This document shows positions 8,377 through 16,665 of a stretch of 50,734 nt of DNA, piece by piece. The position numbers and the translations under genes were made by a program. The stretch is taken from positions 1 through 50,734 of the forward strand of contig CAMJNF010000003.1 in assembly GCA_946407235.1 (NCBI GenBank), read 5' to 3'. Position 1 is the stretch's first letter; every line of letters begins with the position of its first letter. The notes beneath the pieces are model-generated. The model was not told the DNA's origin. It worked only from the letters and a program-made list of their open reading frames with translations, and ran no database searches. The DNA is from an uncultured Fibrobacter sp. (GTDB taxonomy: Bacteria; Fibrobacterota; Fibrobacteria; Fibrobacterales; Fibrobacteraceae).

Positions 8377-8488
8377 AGTGATTAGTGGTTGGTGATTAGG
8401 ATTGCAATAAGAACTTTCCCTTTACATCCCTGATTACTAACCACTGTTTACTAACCACTGCCTACTTCCTACTTCCTACTAACCTCTG
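8377..8488. repeat. Two heptamer arrays between der and aroE
   Basis: 8377-8400 reads AGTGATT, AGTGGTT, GGTGATT, AGG. 8436-8488 reads ACTAACC, ACTGTTT, ACTAACC, ACTGCCT, ACTTCCT, ACTTCCT, ACTAACC, i.e. the family in the opposite orientation. The two arrays face each other. Just before them is a small hairpin, AGCGCC-TAC-GGCGCT (8360-8374). No gene is seen in 8324-8589; the last part must hold the aroE promoter. Confidence 0.85.
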
Positions 8489-8589
8489 TTAATTTCTTAT
8501 TGCATAATTTTTTATCTAGAATAATATATCTTTGTAGTGTATTATTTAGAGTTTTTCCCCACAGGTGGGAAGGACATAGTGAGGTTATT

Positions 8590-9489
8590 TTGGCTTCCAT
8601 AAACGGAAAGACGGAAACTCTTTGCATATTCGGGCATCCGGTTGCACACAGCAAATCGCCCGCCATGCACAACGCCCTTTTTGACGCCCTTGGCATCAAT
8701 GCGGCATATCTCCCCTACGCCCCCGAACCCGAAAATTTTGCCAAAGCTATTGAAGGCTTCAAGGCGATGAAGTTCCGCGGAGCAAATGTCACCATTCCCT
8801 ACAAGACGGAATTCTTCAACGCAGACGGTTCTGCGCATCTTGTCGATGAACTTTCTGAAATTTCGAAGTTCACCGGCAGCGTGAACACGCTCTACTGGAA
8901 AGACGGGATTGTCGGCGGGACTCTTTGCGGAACGACAACGGACCCATACGGTTGCGTTCGAAATCTCGAAGAGAATGGCGTGAATCCGTCAAACAAGAAA
9001 ATTGCGCTACTCGGGAACGGAGGAGCCGCCAAAGCAATCGCCTTTACGCTTGTAGAACAACAGAACAATCTCACCATCGTTTGCCGCACCAAGGAAAAAG
9101 GCCAGGTACTTGCCGATGGTTTAAACCAAGCATTTGCAAACAAATCGACGCCGGTCCAAGTTGCCACTTTTGCCGACTTTGCAAGTATTTCTGCAAACTT
9201 CGACATCATCATCAACGCAACCTCGGTCGGCATGAGCCCGAATATCGACGAATCTCCGCTTACCAGCGATAGCCTCCACAAAAGCCAAGTCGTTTGCGAT
9301 ATCGTCTACACTCCCCCACGTACCAAACTCTTGCAAATGGCCGAAGCGAACGGCTGCAAGGTCGTCACGGGCGAAGGAATGCTAGTCCACCAGGGGCTCG
9401 AAAGCTTTAAAAAATGGTTCCCGAAAGAAACCGAAAACAAAACAAACGAAGAACTTACTGCGATTATGCGCAAAGGAATGCAGGGCTAA
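8590..9489 (+). CDS. aroE: Shikimate dehydrogenase
   Basis: A 299-residue NADPH enzyme reducing 3-dehydroshikimate to shikimate. Start chosen at TTG 8590 (reads MASINGKTE), with GTGAGG just upstream; an ATG at 8500 would add 30 residues unlike the family. Motifs: GHPVAHSKSPAMHN (about 13-26), NVTIPYK (shikimate-binding lysine, about 63-69), GNGGAAKA (NADP site, about 141-148), NATSVGM, CDIVYTPPRT, GEGMLVHQG. The stop is one base before aroKB, so the two are co-translated. Confidence 0.94.
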   Translation: MASINGKTETLCIFGHPVAHSKSPAMHNALFDALGINAAYLPYAPEPENFAKAIEGFKAMKFRGANVTIPYKTEFFNADGSAHLVDELSEISKFTGSVNTLYWKDGIVGGTLCGTTTDPYGCVRNLEENGVNPSNKKIALLGNGGAAKAIAFTLVEQQNNLTIVCRTKEKGQVLADGLNQAFANKSTPVQVATFADFASISANFDIIINATSVGMSPNIDESPLTSDSLHKSQVVCDIVYTPPRTKLLQMAEANGCKVVTGEGMLVHQGLESFKKWFPKETENKTNEELTAIMRKGMQG

Positions 9490-9490
9490 A

Positions 9491-11113
9491 ATGAAGAAGC
9501 ATCTATACTTTACCGGATTTATGGCCAGCGGCAAGAGCCGTACAGGTCGCGCCCTCGCAGACCGCCTCGGACGCCCGTTCATCGATACAGACAACGTCAT
9601 TGTAGAACGTGCCGGCAAGTCTATTAACGAAATTTTCGAGCAAGAAGGCGAAGCCGCTTTCCGCAAAATGGAACGCGATGTGATTGCAGAAATTGCAAAG
9701 AGCGAAAAGCCTCTCGTCGTTTCTCTTGGCGGTGGAGCCCTCACGCAGGCCGAAAACTTGAAAGTCATCCGCGAAAACGGAACGATTATCCGTTTGTGGG
9801 CAAAGCCCGAAGTGCTTTCGGAACGCATCGGCCGCAAGAACACGCGCCCGCTCTTGGCCAATCTCTCGGACAAAGAACGCCTCGAGAAAATCAAGCAGAT
9901 GCTGAAAGACCGCGAAAAGAATTACGCCAATGCGGACTTTAGCGTCGAAAGCTCGAACGACTATTCCGAAACGCACGTGACCGAACGCATCATGCACATG
10001 CTCAAGTTCTGGGAAAATCACGCACTGGACGTGCACCCGAGCGAAGGCAACAGCTATCCGATTTTCATCGGCAAGAATATTATCCCAGATGCAGCCATCA
10101 TGCTTGAAGGCTTGCGTCTCGCGCCGACTTATGAATTCCTCATTTGTACAGACACGACGATTGCAAAAGAACAGAACACAAAGCTTTCTGAACTTCGTGG
10201 ACAAGCCGGCCGCTGCCCGGTATTCAAGTTCCAGGCTGGCGAAGGTCACAAGACACTTCACAACTTGAACCAGCTTTACAGCTTTATGTTGCACCGCGGC
10301 TACACCCGCAAGAGCTGCCTTTTGCAGTTCAGCGGTGGCGTTGTTGGCGACATGGCGGGCTTCGGGGCCGCCACCTACCAGCGCGGCATTCCGTTTGTTC
10401 AGTTCCCGACAACGCTCTTGTCGATGGTCGACAGTTCCGTTGGCGGAAAAGTCGCCGTTAACCACGCCGAAGGCAAGAACATGATTGGTGCATTCTACCA
10501 GCCGAAGGCGGTCGTTTGTGACATTTCTGTGCTGAACACGCTCCCCCCGACCGAATACCTTGCTGGTCTTGCCGAAATCGTCAAGTACGGCGTGATTTAT
10601 GATGAAGAATTCTTCACCTACCTCGAAAATAACGTTGAAAAGATTAAATCTCACGACTTTGACGTCTTGAAGCACATGATTTTCCGCAGCTGCCAAATCA
10701 AGGCCGAAGTGGTCGGAATCGACGAAAAGGAAGCAGGTCTCCGTGCCATCCTCAATTACGGTCACACGTTCGGACATGCGATTGAAAAGCTCACCCATTA
10801 CGAGCTTTACAGCCACGGGATTGCAGTTTCTTTAGGCATGCGCGTTGCAGCACGAGCCGCAGTACTCCTCGGAAAGCTCACCGAAGCGGACGAGAAGCGC
10901 CAAAACGCACTTTTGGATACGCTCGGATTCCCGAAGTCTTACAACGTGAACGTCGAAGCAGCATGGGCTGCCATGGCCGTCGACAAGAAGGCCGAAAAGG
11001 GAACCCGAGTTTACATTTTACCTACAAAGATTGGAACGGTCGAAAAAGTTTGTAATATTGATAAGGGTATTATTGCAAACGCTTGGAAAGCCATCCAAGT
11101 AAGTGAGGTTTAG
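9491..11113 (+). CDS. aroKB: Fused shikimate kinase / 3-dehydroquinate synthase
   Basis: A 540-residue bifunctional protein of the shikimate pathway. Residues 1-170 are shikimate kinase: a P-loop GFMASGKSRTG at about 9-19 (a variant of GxxxxGKS), DTDN, and SLGGGAL. Residues about 180-540 are 3-dehydroquinate synthase: FSGGVVGDMAGFGAATYQRG, PTTLLSMVDSSVGGK, GMRVAARAA, and the metal ligands in AEIVKYG and NYGHTFGHAIE. It phosphorylates shikimate and makes 3-dehydroquinate from DAHP. With aroE next door, three activities sit in two genes. aroKB fusions are known in some other bacteria. Confidence 0.95.
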   Translation: MKKHLYFTGFMASGKSRTGRALADRLGRPFIDTDNVIVERAGKSINEIFEQEGEAAFRKMERDVIAEIAKSEKPLVVSLGGGALTQAENLKVIRENGTIIRLWAKPEVLSERIGRKNTRPLLANLSDKERLEKIKQMLKDREKNYANADFSVESSNDYSETHVTERIMHMLKFWENHALDVHPSEGNSYPIFIGKNIIPDAAIMLEGLRLAPTYEFLICTDTTIAKEQNTKLSELRGQAGRCPVFKFQAGEGHKTLHNLNQLYSFMLHRGYTRKSCLLQFSGGVVGDMAGFGAATYQRGIPFVQFPTTLLSMVDSSVGGKVAVNHAEGKNMIGAFYQPKAVVCDISVLNTLPPTEYLAGLAEIVKYGVIYDEEFFTYLENNVEKIKSHDFDVLKHMIFRSCQIKAEVVGIDEKEAGLRAILNYGHTFGHAIEKLTHYELYSHGIAVSLGMRVAARAAVLLGKLTEADEKRQNALLDTLGFPKSYNVNVEAAWAAMAVDKKAEKGTRVYILPTKIGTVEKVCNIDKGIIANAWKAIQVSEV

Positions 11114-11114
11114 G

Positions 11115-12098
11115 ATGAGTATCTTGGTTACCGGAGGAACGGGATCACTTGGGTTCAGTATTTTATCTAACTTAAGCGGCACCAATCACGAACTATACAG
11201 TTTTAGTGACGAGCTTCCGCAACCGTGGCAAAAGGTCGAGGGGGTACAGTACCTTACCGGAGACCTGTTGGATTTCAGAAACGTCCAGGAAATGATTCAA
11301 AAAGTTTCCCCGACGCATATTTACCATTTGGCAAGCCAGTCTTCTGTAGGCCTAAGCTACAAGAAGCCCTACGAAACGCTCAACATCAACTTGCTTGGCA
11401 CACAAACGCTCCTCGAAGCCGTGCGCCAGGTGGTGCCCAAAGCAAAGGTTTTGCTCCTGAGCAGTAGCGAAATCTACGGCCGCACAGAACAGCAATTGAC
11501 CTATTTGCACAAGGAAACGGACCCTCCTAACCCACTGACTCCGTACGCCACCTCTAAGGCTTGTATGGAAATTCTAGGGAACCAGTTCCGCAACGCAAAC
11601 GGACTCCACGTTGTATTTGTTCGCCCATTCCACTTTACAGGCCCGCACCACAGCCGCCGCTTTGTAATCCCTTCCATTGCCTACCAGCTAGTGAAGATAA
11701 AGTATTACGGAGCCGAACCGGTTATTTACTCGGGAAGCCTCGATGTGAGCCGAGACGTTGTTGACGTGCGTGACGTCGCCCGCGCCGCCATCCAGATTTT
11801 GAACACAGCCGAATCCGGCGAAGCATTCAACATCTGCTGTGGAAAATCCTACACATTCCGCGAACTCGTGGAAATGCTCGTGGATATTTCTGGCGTAAGC
11901 GTAGACTTTAGATTTGATCCGGGTTATGACCGTAGCAACGATATTCCGCTGTTGATTGGCGACCCCACAAAGATTATGGCTCTCGGCTGGAAACCTATGA
12001 TTTGCATGGAAGACTGCCTCTCGGATTTGTTCAACGAGATGGTCGTTCGCCGCCGCGTGGAGCTTAAAATGGGCATGGGCCGCGACTTGCGCTTGTAA
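11115..12098 (+). CDS. NAD-dependent nucleotide-sugar epimerase/dehydratase (extended SDR)
   Basis: A 327-residue extended short-chain dehydrogenase. The Rossmann motif TGGTGSLGFS lies at about 5-14; the catalytic region has LLLSSSEIYG and PYATSK (Tyr-x3-Lys). RPFHFTGPHH and NICCGKSYTFRELVE resemble GDP-mannose 4,6-dehydratase and GDP-6-deoxy-mannose reductase relatives. Start 11115 has AGG in reach and lies one base after the aroKB stop; a GTG at 11103 is less likely. The sugar substrate cannot be fixed from sequence. Last gene of the aro transcript, ending in a terminator at 12158. Confidence 0.85.
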   Translation: MSILVTGGTGSLGFSILSNLSGTNHELYSFSDELPQPWQKVEGVQYLTGDLLDFRNVQEMIQKVSPTHIYHLASQSSVGLSYKKPYETLNINLLGTQTLLEAVRQVVPKAKVLLLSSSEIYGRTEQQLTYLHKETDPPNPLTPYATSKACMEILGNQFRNANGLHVVFVRPFHFTGPHHSRRFVIPSIAYQLVKIKYYGAEPVIYSGSLDVSRDVVDVRDVARAAIQILNTAESGEAFNICCGKSYTFRELVEMLVDISGVSVDFRFDPGYDRSNDIPLLIGDPTKIMALGWKPMICMEDCLSDLFNEMVVRRRVELKMGMGRDLRL

Positions 12099-12157
12099 TT
12101 TAGCCCCCTAAATTGCGGTTCATCTAAAATAATCGCAGTTCAGCGAAAATTTGATAC

Positions 12158-12188
12158 AAAGCAGTTCCACATGAGCTGCTTTTTTTTA
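12158..12188 (+). terminator. Terminator after the epimerase gene
   Basis: AAAGCAG (12158-12164) pairs with CTGCTTT (12176-12182) across an 11-base loop, followed by a T run. The end of the T run overlaps the TATTTT -10 box of the next gene. Confidence 0.65.
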
Positions 12189-12192
12189 TTTT
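12187..12192 (+). promoter_or_regulatory. -10 box of the lipocalin-like gene, leaderless type
   Basis: TATTTT, then 7 bases, then ATG 12200. No Shine-Dalgarno is visible. Confidence 0.5.
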
Positions 12193-12199
12193 TCCGAGT

Positions 12200-13249
12200 A
12201 TGAGATTACAAATAAAAAATTTTGCTTTCACAATTTGCGCCCTGCTTGCATTTTCTGCAGCAACTCACGCCGCTGATGTCGTTGCACCGACCGGGGCTGA
12301 TCGCGCCTTGACCGTTACAGACTTCATGCCGCACAAGGCTACTTCTAAAGAATTCAACGAAACGTGGAGCTACCAGTTCGTGTTTGACAATGGGACACGC
12401 GCTTTCGTGAACTATTCTCTCCTGAACGTTCCAGGCTCTGGCCGAAAAATCGGCTGCGACTTGAGTTTCTGGAACTTCAAAGGAAAAACCTATTCCGTTG
12501 GCCGCCAGTACCCACCTGAACGCCTCGTGGCAAACAAAGAAAAGGCTACGATTGACATCAAGGGCGAATACTTGCTCCAAAACGCACCAGGCAAAGGTCA
12601 CCATGTGCTTTACAGCGCCGACAAGGGCGGAAAGTTCCTTTTGGACGTAACTTTCGAAAGCGCCGTAGCGGGTATGGTTCCCGGAAATGGCGTTTGGACT
12701 TACGGCAAGGAAAAATTTGCTCAGTACATTCACATTCCGTTCGGTCGCGTGACGGGTAAAATAGCCTACAACGAAGATACCTTGACGGTAAAGGGCTACG
12801 CTTACATGGACCAGACTTGGCAAACCGCGCAGGCTACAGACATGGCCGCCCGCACCATCAACTTTAGCACGAGCGAAAAATCCCCGATGCATGCCGGCCG
12901 TATTTCGCTTACAACCGATGGCCAACTCATGGGTTACGCATTGTTCAACGGACCGCAAGGCATGAAGGTCGCCATCCCGGCAAAGATCAAAGAAGGCGGC
13001 ACCGATTACAACGGCAAAAAATTCCCGAAAACGACTTTGTCTTTTGAATGGAAGAACGGCGTCCCGGCACTGGTATTCCCCGTGAACAAGGTGCTGCAAA
13101 AGGCCTCGCTCCTCGACAAGATTGATGGCTGGCTTGCAAAGAAGGCCATGAAGATTGCCGCCGGAGGCGAAGTGCTGTTCTACCGCGGAAGAAGCCAAAA
13201 CGGCATGGGCAAAAAGATTGACTGGGCTATCACAGGGGTCAAGGACTAA
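12200..13249 (+). CDS. Secreted lipocalin-like protein (AttH/CrtC/Svf1-like fold)
   Basis: A 349-residue protein with a signal peptide (about 1-24, cut after THA). The body alternates beta strands and aromatic residues; the motif GYAYMDQTWQT (about 197-207) resembles the conserved 'GxGYxDHxW' turn of AttH/CrtC/Svf1-type double lipocalins. Those relatives bind or convert hydrophobic ligands. Here only the fold is suggested, not a reaction. The stop codon overlaps the hisA start by one base (TAATG), so translation is coupled, although no functional link to histidine synthesis is evident. Confidence 0.55.
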   Translation: MRLQIKNFAFTICALLAFSAATHAADVVAPTGADRALTVTDFMPHKATSKEFNETWSYQFVFDNGTRAFVNYSLLNVPGSGRKIGCDLSFWNFKGKTYSVGRQYPPERLVANKEKATIDIKGEYLLQNAPGKGHHVLYSADKGGKFLLDVTFESAVAGMVPGNGVWTYGKEKFAQYIHIPFGRVTGKIAYNEDTLTVKGYAYMDQTWQTAQATDMAARTINFSTSEKSPMHAGRISLTTDGQLMGYALFNGPQGMKVAIPAKIKEGGTDYNGKKFPKTTLSFEWKNGVPALVFPVNKVLQKASLLDKIDGWLAKKAMKIAAGGEVLFYRGRSQNGMGKKIDWAITGVKD

Positions 13250-14031
13250 TGACAAAATTTAGGCCCTGTATTGACCTGCACGATGGCAAGGTTAAGCAAA
13301 TCGTCGGAAGTTCGCTTTCCGATAGCGGTGCTGGACTCAAAACGAATTTTGAAACAGACCGTTCATCATCTTGGTTTGCAGAACTCTACAAGAAAGATGG
13401 AATAAAAGGCGGGCATGTGATTATGCTCGGCAAGGGAAACGAGAGCGCGGCAAAGGACGCGCTTTCGGCGTATCCAGGGGGACTCCAAGTCGGTGGTGGG
13501 ATTAACGCCCAGAACGCGATGGAGTACATCCAAGCAGGCGCATCGCATGTAATCGTGACAAGCTGGATATTCCCGGAAGGCAAGCTCGATCGCGAACGCT
13601 TGGCAGAACTCGTGCGCACTGTGGGCAAAGAGCATTTAATCTTGGACCTGAGCTGCAAGCGCACGGGAATCGTTGACGGCAAGCCTCAATGGAAAATTGC
13701 GACAAACCGTTGGCAGACAATTATCGATATTGAAATTACCAAGGAAACGCTTGAAGACCTCGCTAAGAGTTGCGATGAATTCTTGGTTCACGCAGCCGAT
13801 GTCGAAGGCAAGCAGCAGGGCATGGACGATGACTTGATTCGATTCCTCGCCAAAAACAGCCCGATTCCTGTAACATACGCGGGTGGTGCAAAATCGCTTG
13901 AAGACTTGGTACATTGTAAAGAAATTTCGAATGGCAAGATTGACCTCACCATTGGTAGTGCATTAGACTTGTTCGGTGGCAAAGGAGTGAAGTATGACGA
14001 CTGCGTCAAGTTCAACAAAGCTCAAGGCTAG
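13249..14031 (+). CDS. hisA: ProFAR isomerase HisA, eukaryotic (yeast HIS6) type
   Basis: A 260-residue TIM barrel for the fourth step of histidine biosynthesis, isomerising ProFAR to PRFAR. The sequence follows yeast and plant HIS6 rather than usual bacterial HisA: CIDLHDGKVKQIVG (7-20), LQVGGGINAQN, VIVTSWIF, NRWQT, FLVHAADVEGKQQGMD, VTYAGGAKSLEDL, GKIDLTIGSALDLFGG, and a FNKAQG end. Length matches HIS6 (about 260). No other his gene is in the window. Its 3' end overlaps the glycosyltransferase gene by 38 bp. Probably acquired by transfer from, or shared with, eukaryotes (inference). Confidence 0.9.
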   Translation: MTKFRPCIDLHDGKVKQIVGSSLSDSGAGLKTNFETDRSSSWFAELYKKDGIKGGHVIMLGKGNESAAKDALSAYPGGLQVGGGINAQNAMEYIQAGASHVIVTSWIFPEGKLDRERLAELVRTVGKEHLILDLSCKRTGIVDGKPQWKIATNRWQTIIDIEITKETLEDLAKSCDEFLVHAADVEGKQQGMDDDLIRFLAKNSPIPVTYAGGAKSLEDLVHCKEISNGKIDLTIGSALDLFGGKGVKYDDCVKFNKAQG

Positions 14032-15427
14032 CGACAAGCTCGATTCTCGCCCGGCAATTTTTGGTCGAAAGGTAACAAGTACCTTCCGCAAGATGTTTTC
14101 GTTTGACCACAGACCGCCCGGAAACATCCGCACCTGCTGGATTCCGCCTCTCGTTTTCTTGACACCGATTATCAACTTGCCAAGGCTCCTCAAATTGCGT
14201 TTCTATCTGAAGAAGGAACGCATGCAAAGAGACCCAAGCGATGTTCGCATCCTGTTTTACTCGGACAATCTGGACGAGACAAACGGCATTGCCAATAACT
14301 TGAGAAACGTGATTCCGTACATGCGGAGCCACGGCATGAAGGCTTACCTCGCTGGAAGCGCTTTCAACACTCGTCCTTGCGGGGTTATTGAAAACGGATA
14401 TTGTGTATTGTTGCCGCGCTTGTTCAGCATGGAACAGCTCGGTTATGCCAACAGCGAACTTGCGATTCCACGCATTTCACCGGCCCTTCGTTTGCTCAAG
14501 CGCTACCCCATCGACATGATTGAGCTTGAAACGCCGAGTCCTGGCGCATGGGTTGTAGCCCTTTGCGGATGGCTTGCTGGCATCAAGGTATTCAGCCATT
14601 ACCGTACCGACGTGCCCACTTACGCCAAGACACTCGTGAAAGCAAAGTGGATGCACACGTACGTTCTCTGGCTCATGCGCATTTTCTACTGGATGGCACG
14701 CCCGGTCATTAGCCCGTGCGAAGACTATGCTGACATTTTGAAAAAAGATTTAAAAGTCCCAGCAAATCAGGTGCAGATACTCCCCCGCGGTCTCCCGCTT
14801 GAAAAGTTCTCGCCAGATTTACGTGGCAAGGGCGCTTGGGAAAAGTTCGGCAATGACCGCAGTCAACGCAAAGTGCGTTTTGCGTTTATCGGAAGAATTT
14901 CGAAGGAAAAGAATCTGGAATTCTTGAACTCCGTGTGGGAAAAGTTTTCGGCAAAGTACGATGACGTAGAACTCATGTACGTGGGCTACGGCTGGTACCT
15001 TGAAGAAATCAAGAAGCAGTTCCAGGACAATCCGAGCGTTTGCTTTGCTGGCGAACAGGGCGGCGAGATGCTCGCAAGCCTTTATGCGGATGCAGACTTT
15101 TTCTTGTTCCCGAGCACAACGGATACATTCGGAAACGTGGTCGTAGAAGCGATGTCCACCGGAACACCAGCCATTGTAAGCAATTACGGCGGTCCGAGAA
15201 GCATCGTTCAAGAAGACAACAAGTGCGGACGCATTTTGCCGATTGACGAAGCGAAGTGGTTTGCAACGTTGGAAGAATGCCGAAGCATCAAGCTCGAACA
15301 GCCGGAAGTTTACGAACAGATGCGAATCGACAGCCACAAGCGCAGCGAACGCTACACGCTCGAAAGCTCGACCAAGACGCAGTTCGAATTCTTCAGGAAG
15401 CTCAAACGCGAGACGTACGGGATTTAA
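13994..15427 (+). CDS. Family 4 glycosyltransferase
   Basis: A 477-residue GT-B enzyme, probably of lipid- or envelope-sugar metabolism. An unusual 70-residue N-terminal extension carries a hydrophobic patch (WIPPLVFLTPII), which could touch the membrane. Rossmann domain 1 starts at VRILFYSDNLDETNGIANN; domain 2 has FAFIGRISKEKN, LMYVGYG, and the donor-site stretch STTDTFGNVVVEAMSTGTP (EX7E type). It resembles GT4 enzymes acting on diacylglycerol, such as SQD2 relatives. AAAGGAGTG precedes the ATG, inside the end of hisA (38-bp overlap). Acceptor and sugar unknown. Confidence 0.8.
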   Translation: MTTASSSTKLKASDKLDSRPAIFGRKVTSTFRKMFSFDHRPPGNIRTCWIPPLVFLTPIINLPRLLKLRFYLKKERMQRDPSDVRILFYSDNLDETNGIANNLRNVIPYMRSHGMKAYLAGSAFNTRPCGVIENGYCVLLPRLFSMEQLGYANSELAIPRISPALRLLKRYPIDMIELETPSPGAWVVALCGWLAGIKVFSHYRTDVPTYAKTLVKAKWMHTYVLWLMRIFYWMARPVISPCEDYADILKKDLKVPANQVQILPRGLPLEKFSPDLRGKGAWEKFGNDRSQRKVRFAFIGRISKEKNLEFLNSVWEKFSAKYDDVELMYVGYGWYLEEIKKQFQDNPSVCFAGEQGGEMLASLYADADFFLFPSTTDTFGNVVVEAMSTGTPAIVSNYGGPRSIVQEDNKCGRILPIDEAKWFATLEECRSIKLEQPEVYEQMRIDSHKRSERYTLESSTKTQFEFFRKLKRETYGI

Positions 15428-15453
15428 TTAGGAGTTCGGAATTAGGAATTCGG
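15426..15453. repeat. Heptamer array joining the GT4 stop to mutY
   Basis: AATTAGG, AGTTCGG, AATTAGG, AATTCGG. The first unit overlaps the TAA stop of the glycosyltransferase, and the array runs into the open reading frame of mutY. Confidence 0.85.
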
Positions 15454-16655
15454 AATTAAAAAAACTGCGCGAGTGGTTCAGAGCGAATGCGGCGGAATTG
15501 CCGTGGAGACCCACAGATTTGGATGCGCCACGTGATGCGTATGCAGTATGGATCAGCGAGACAATGCTCCAGCAGACGCAAGTTTCAACGGTCAAGGATT
15601 ACTTTATCCGCTGGATGGAACGATTCCCTAATATAGAGACGCTAGCGCAAGCCGATGAAGCAGAAGTCTTTAAATATTGGCAAGGCCTTGGGTATTACAG
15701 CCGCGCAAGGAATATTTTAAAGACCGCGAAAATCGTATGCGAAGAAAATTCACTGGATCACCTCCCTCACGATGTTCGGTCGAGGAAGACTGCTTGTGGG
15801 GATGTTCCGAGAAAGACGGGATTGCGCAAGATGCCCGAAACGCGCAAGGAATTGGAAGCGTTGCCAGGGATTGGCGCGTACACAGCCGGAGCAATCTTAA
15901 GCCTTGCATACCACCAGCGCGAAGCGATTTTAGACGGGAATCTCGTGAGAATTTTCAGCAGACTATACGAGCTGGATTTTTTGCCGACAGATAAAGTCAA
16001 AGAAAGGAGATGCCCAATTAAATCGGGCATGACAGAAAAATCTTTCTCCGAGATTTATTGGGAATATGCACGGGAGGTTGCCAACAGCCCCAAAGCATAC
16101 ATGCACAACGAAGCGCTAATGGAACTTGGGCGAACAGTTTGCAAAACAAAATCGCCTCTTTGCGAAGCCTGCCCTCTTAACAAAGAATGTCGCGCGTTCT
16201 TGGATGGCCGCACAGCAGAATTTCCGCCAACGAAAAAACGCACCGAAAAGAATTGGCACGGAACGGTTCTTGTCGTAGAAAGTTCAGACGAAAAAATTCT
16301 CGCTGTAAGCGGTGGTCAAAAATTTTTAGAGGGTCAACTATCGCTCCCGCATTTTGAAAGCACTCGTAATGCAACAATAGGACTCCCTGCTAAAGCAGAA
16401 GATTACATCAATGCAGACGACATCGAATCCTTTAAGCATTGTGGAACTTTTCGCCACAGCATTACCGTACACAAAATCGAATGCGATGTACTTTATATAA
16501 AATTAAATAAAAAAGCGAAAATTGCAGCCACAATTACAACAAGCATCAATTCCGCAATCAATGCCAAATTTGAATGGATAGAAAAAGCGAAAGTCTTTGA
16601 GACCTTCGCCAATTCATTCAGTTTAAAAGCACTGAAAAAAGTATTTTCTACTTGA
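15441..16655 (+). CDS. mutY: A/G-specific adenine DNA glycosylase
   Basis: Removes adenine mispaired with 8-oxoguanine. The family N-terminus (KLREWF, AAELPWR) begins before any ATG. The open frame starts at 15432, and possible starts are ATT 15441 (AGGAG six bases upstream), CTG 15465 or TTG 15498; the coordinate given is therefore a guess. Motifs: SETMLQQTQV with the catalytic Glu, LPGIGAYTAGAI, DGNLVRIFSR with the catalytic Asp, and the iron-sulfur cysteines C-x6-C-x2-C-x5-C. A NUDIX-like C-domain follows. Two oddities: about 25 extra residues before MPETRKELEALPGIG, and an in-frame ATGACA hairpin repeat near 16010. Confidence 0.9.
   Translation: MRNSELKKLREWFRANAAELPWRPTDLDAPRDAYAVWISETMLQQTQVSTVKDYFIRWMERFPNIETLAQADEAEVFKYWQGLGYYSRARNILKTAKIVCEENSLDHLPHDVRSRKTACGDVPRKTGLRKMPETRKELEALPGIGAYTAGAILSLAYHQREAILDGNLVRIFSRLYELDFLPTDKVKERRCPIKSGMTEKSFSEIYWEYAREVANSPKAYMHNEALMELGRTVCKTKSPLCEACPLNKECRAFLDGRTAEFPPTKKRTEKNWHGTVLVVESSDEKILAVSGGQKFLEGQLSLPHFESTRNATIGLPAKAEDYINADDIESFKHCGTFRHSITVHKIECDVLYIKLNKKAKIAATITTSINSAINAKFEWIEKAKVFETFANSFSLKALKKVFST
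16010..16034. repeat. ATGACA-type hairpin inside the mutY reading frame
   Basis: ATGCCC (16010-16015) and GGGCAT (16025-16030) followed by GACA match the intergenic hairpin family. It encodes CPIKSGMTE between the iron-sulfur domain helices and keeps the frame open. Confidence 0.7.
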
Positions 16656-16665
16656 CTAGCAAACG

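Noticed and set aside
12206-13255. 349-codon minus-strand frame opposite the lipocalin-like gene
   Set aside because: The plus-strand frame has a signal peptide, a -10 box and coupling to hisA. The minus frame has none of these and an improbable composition.
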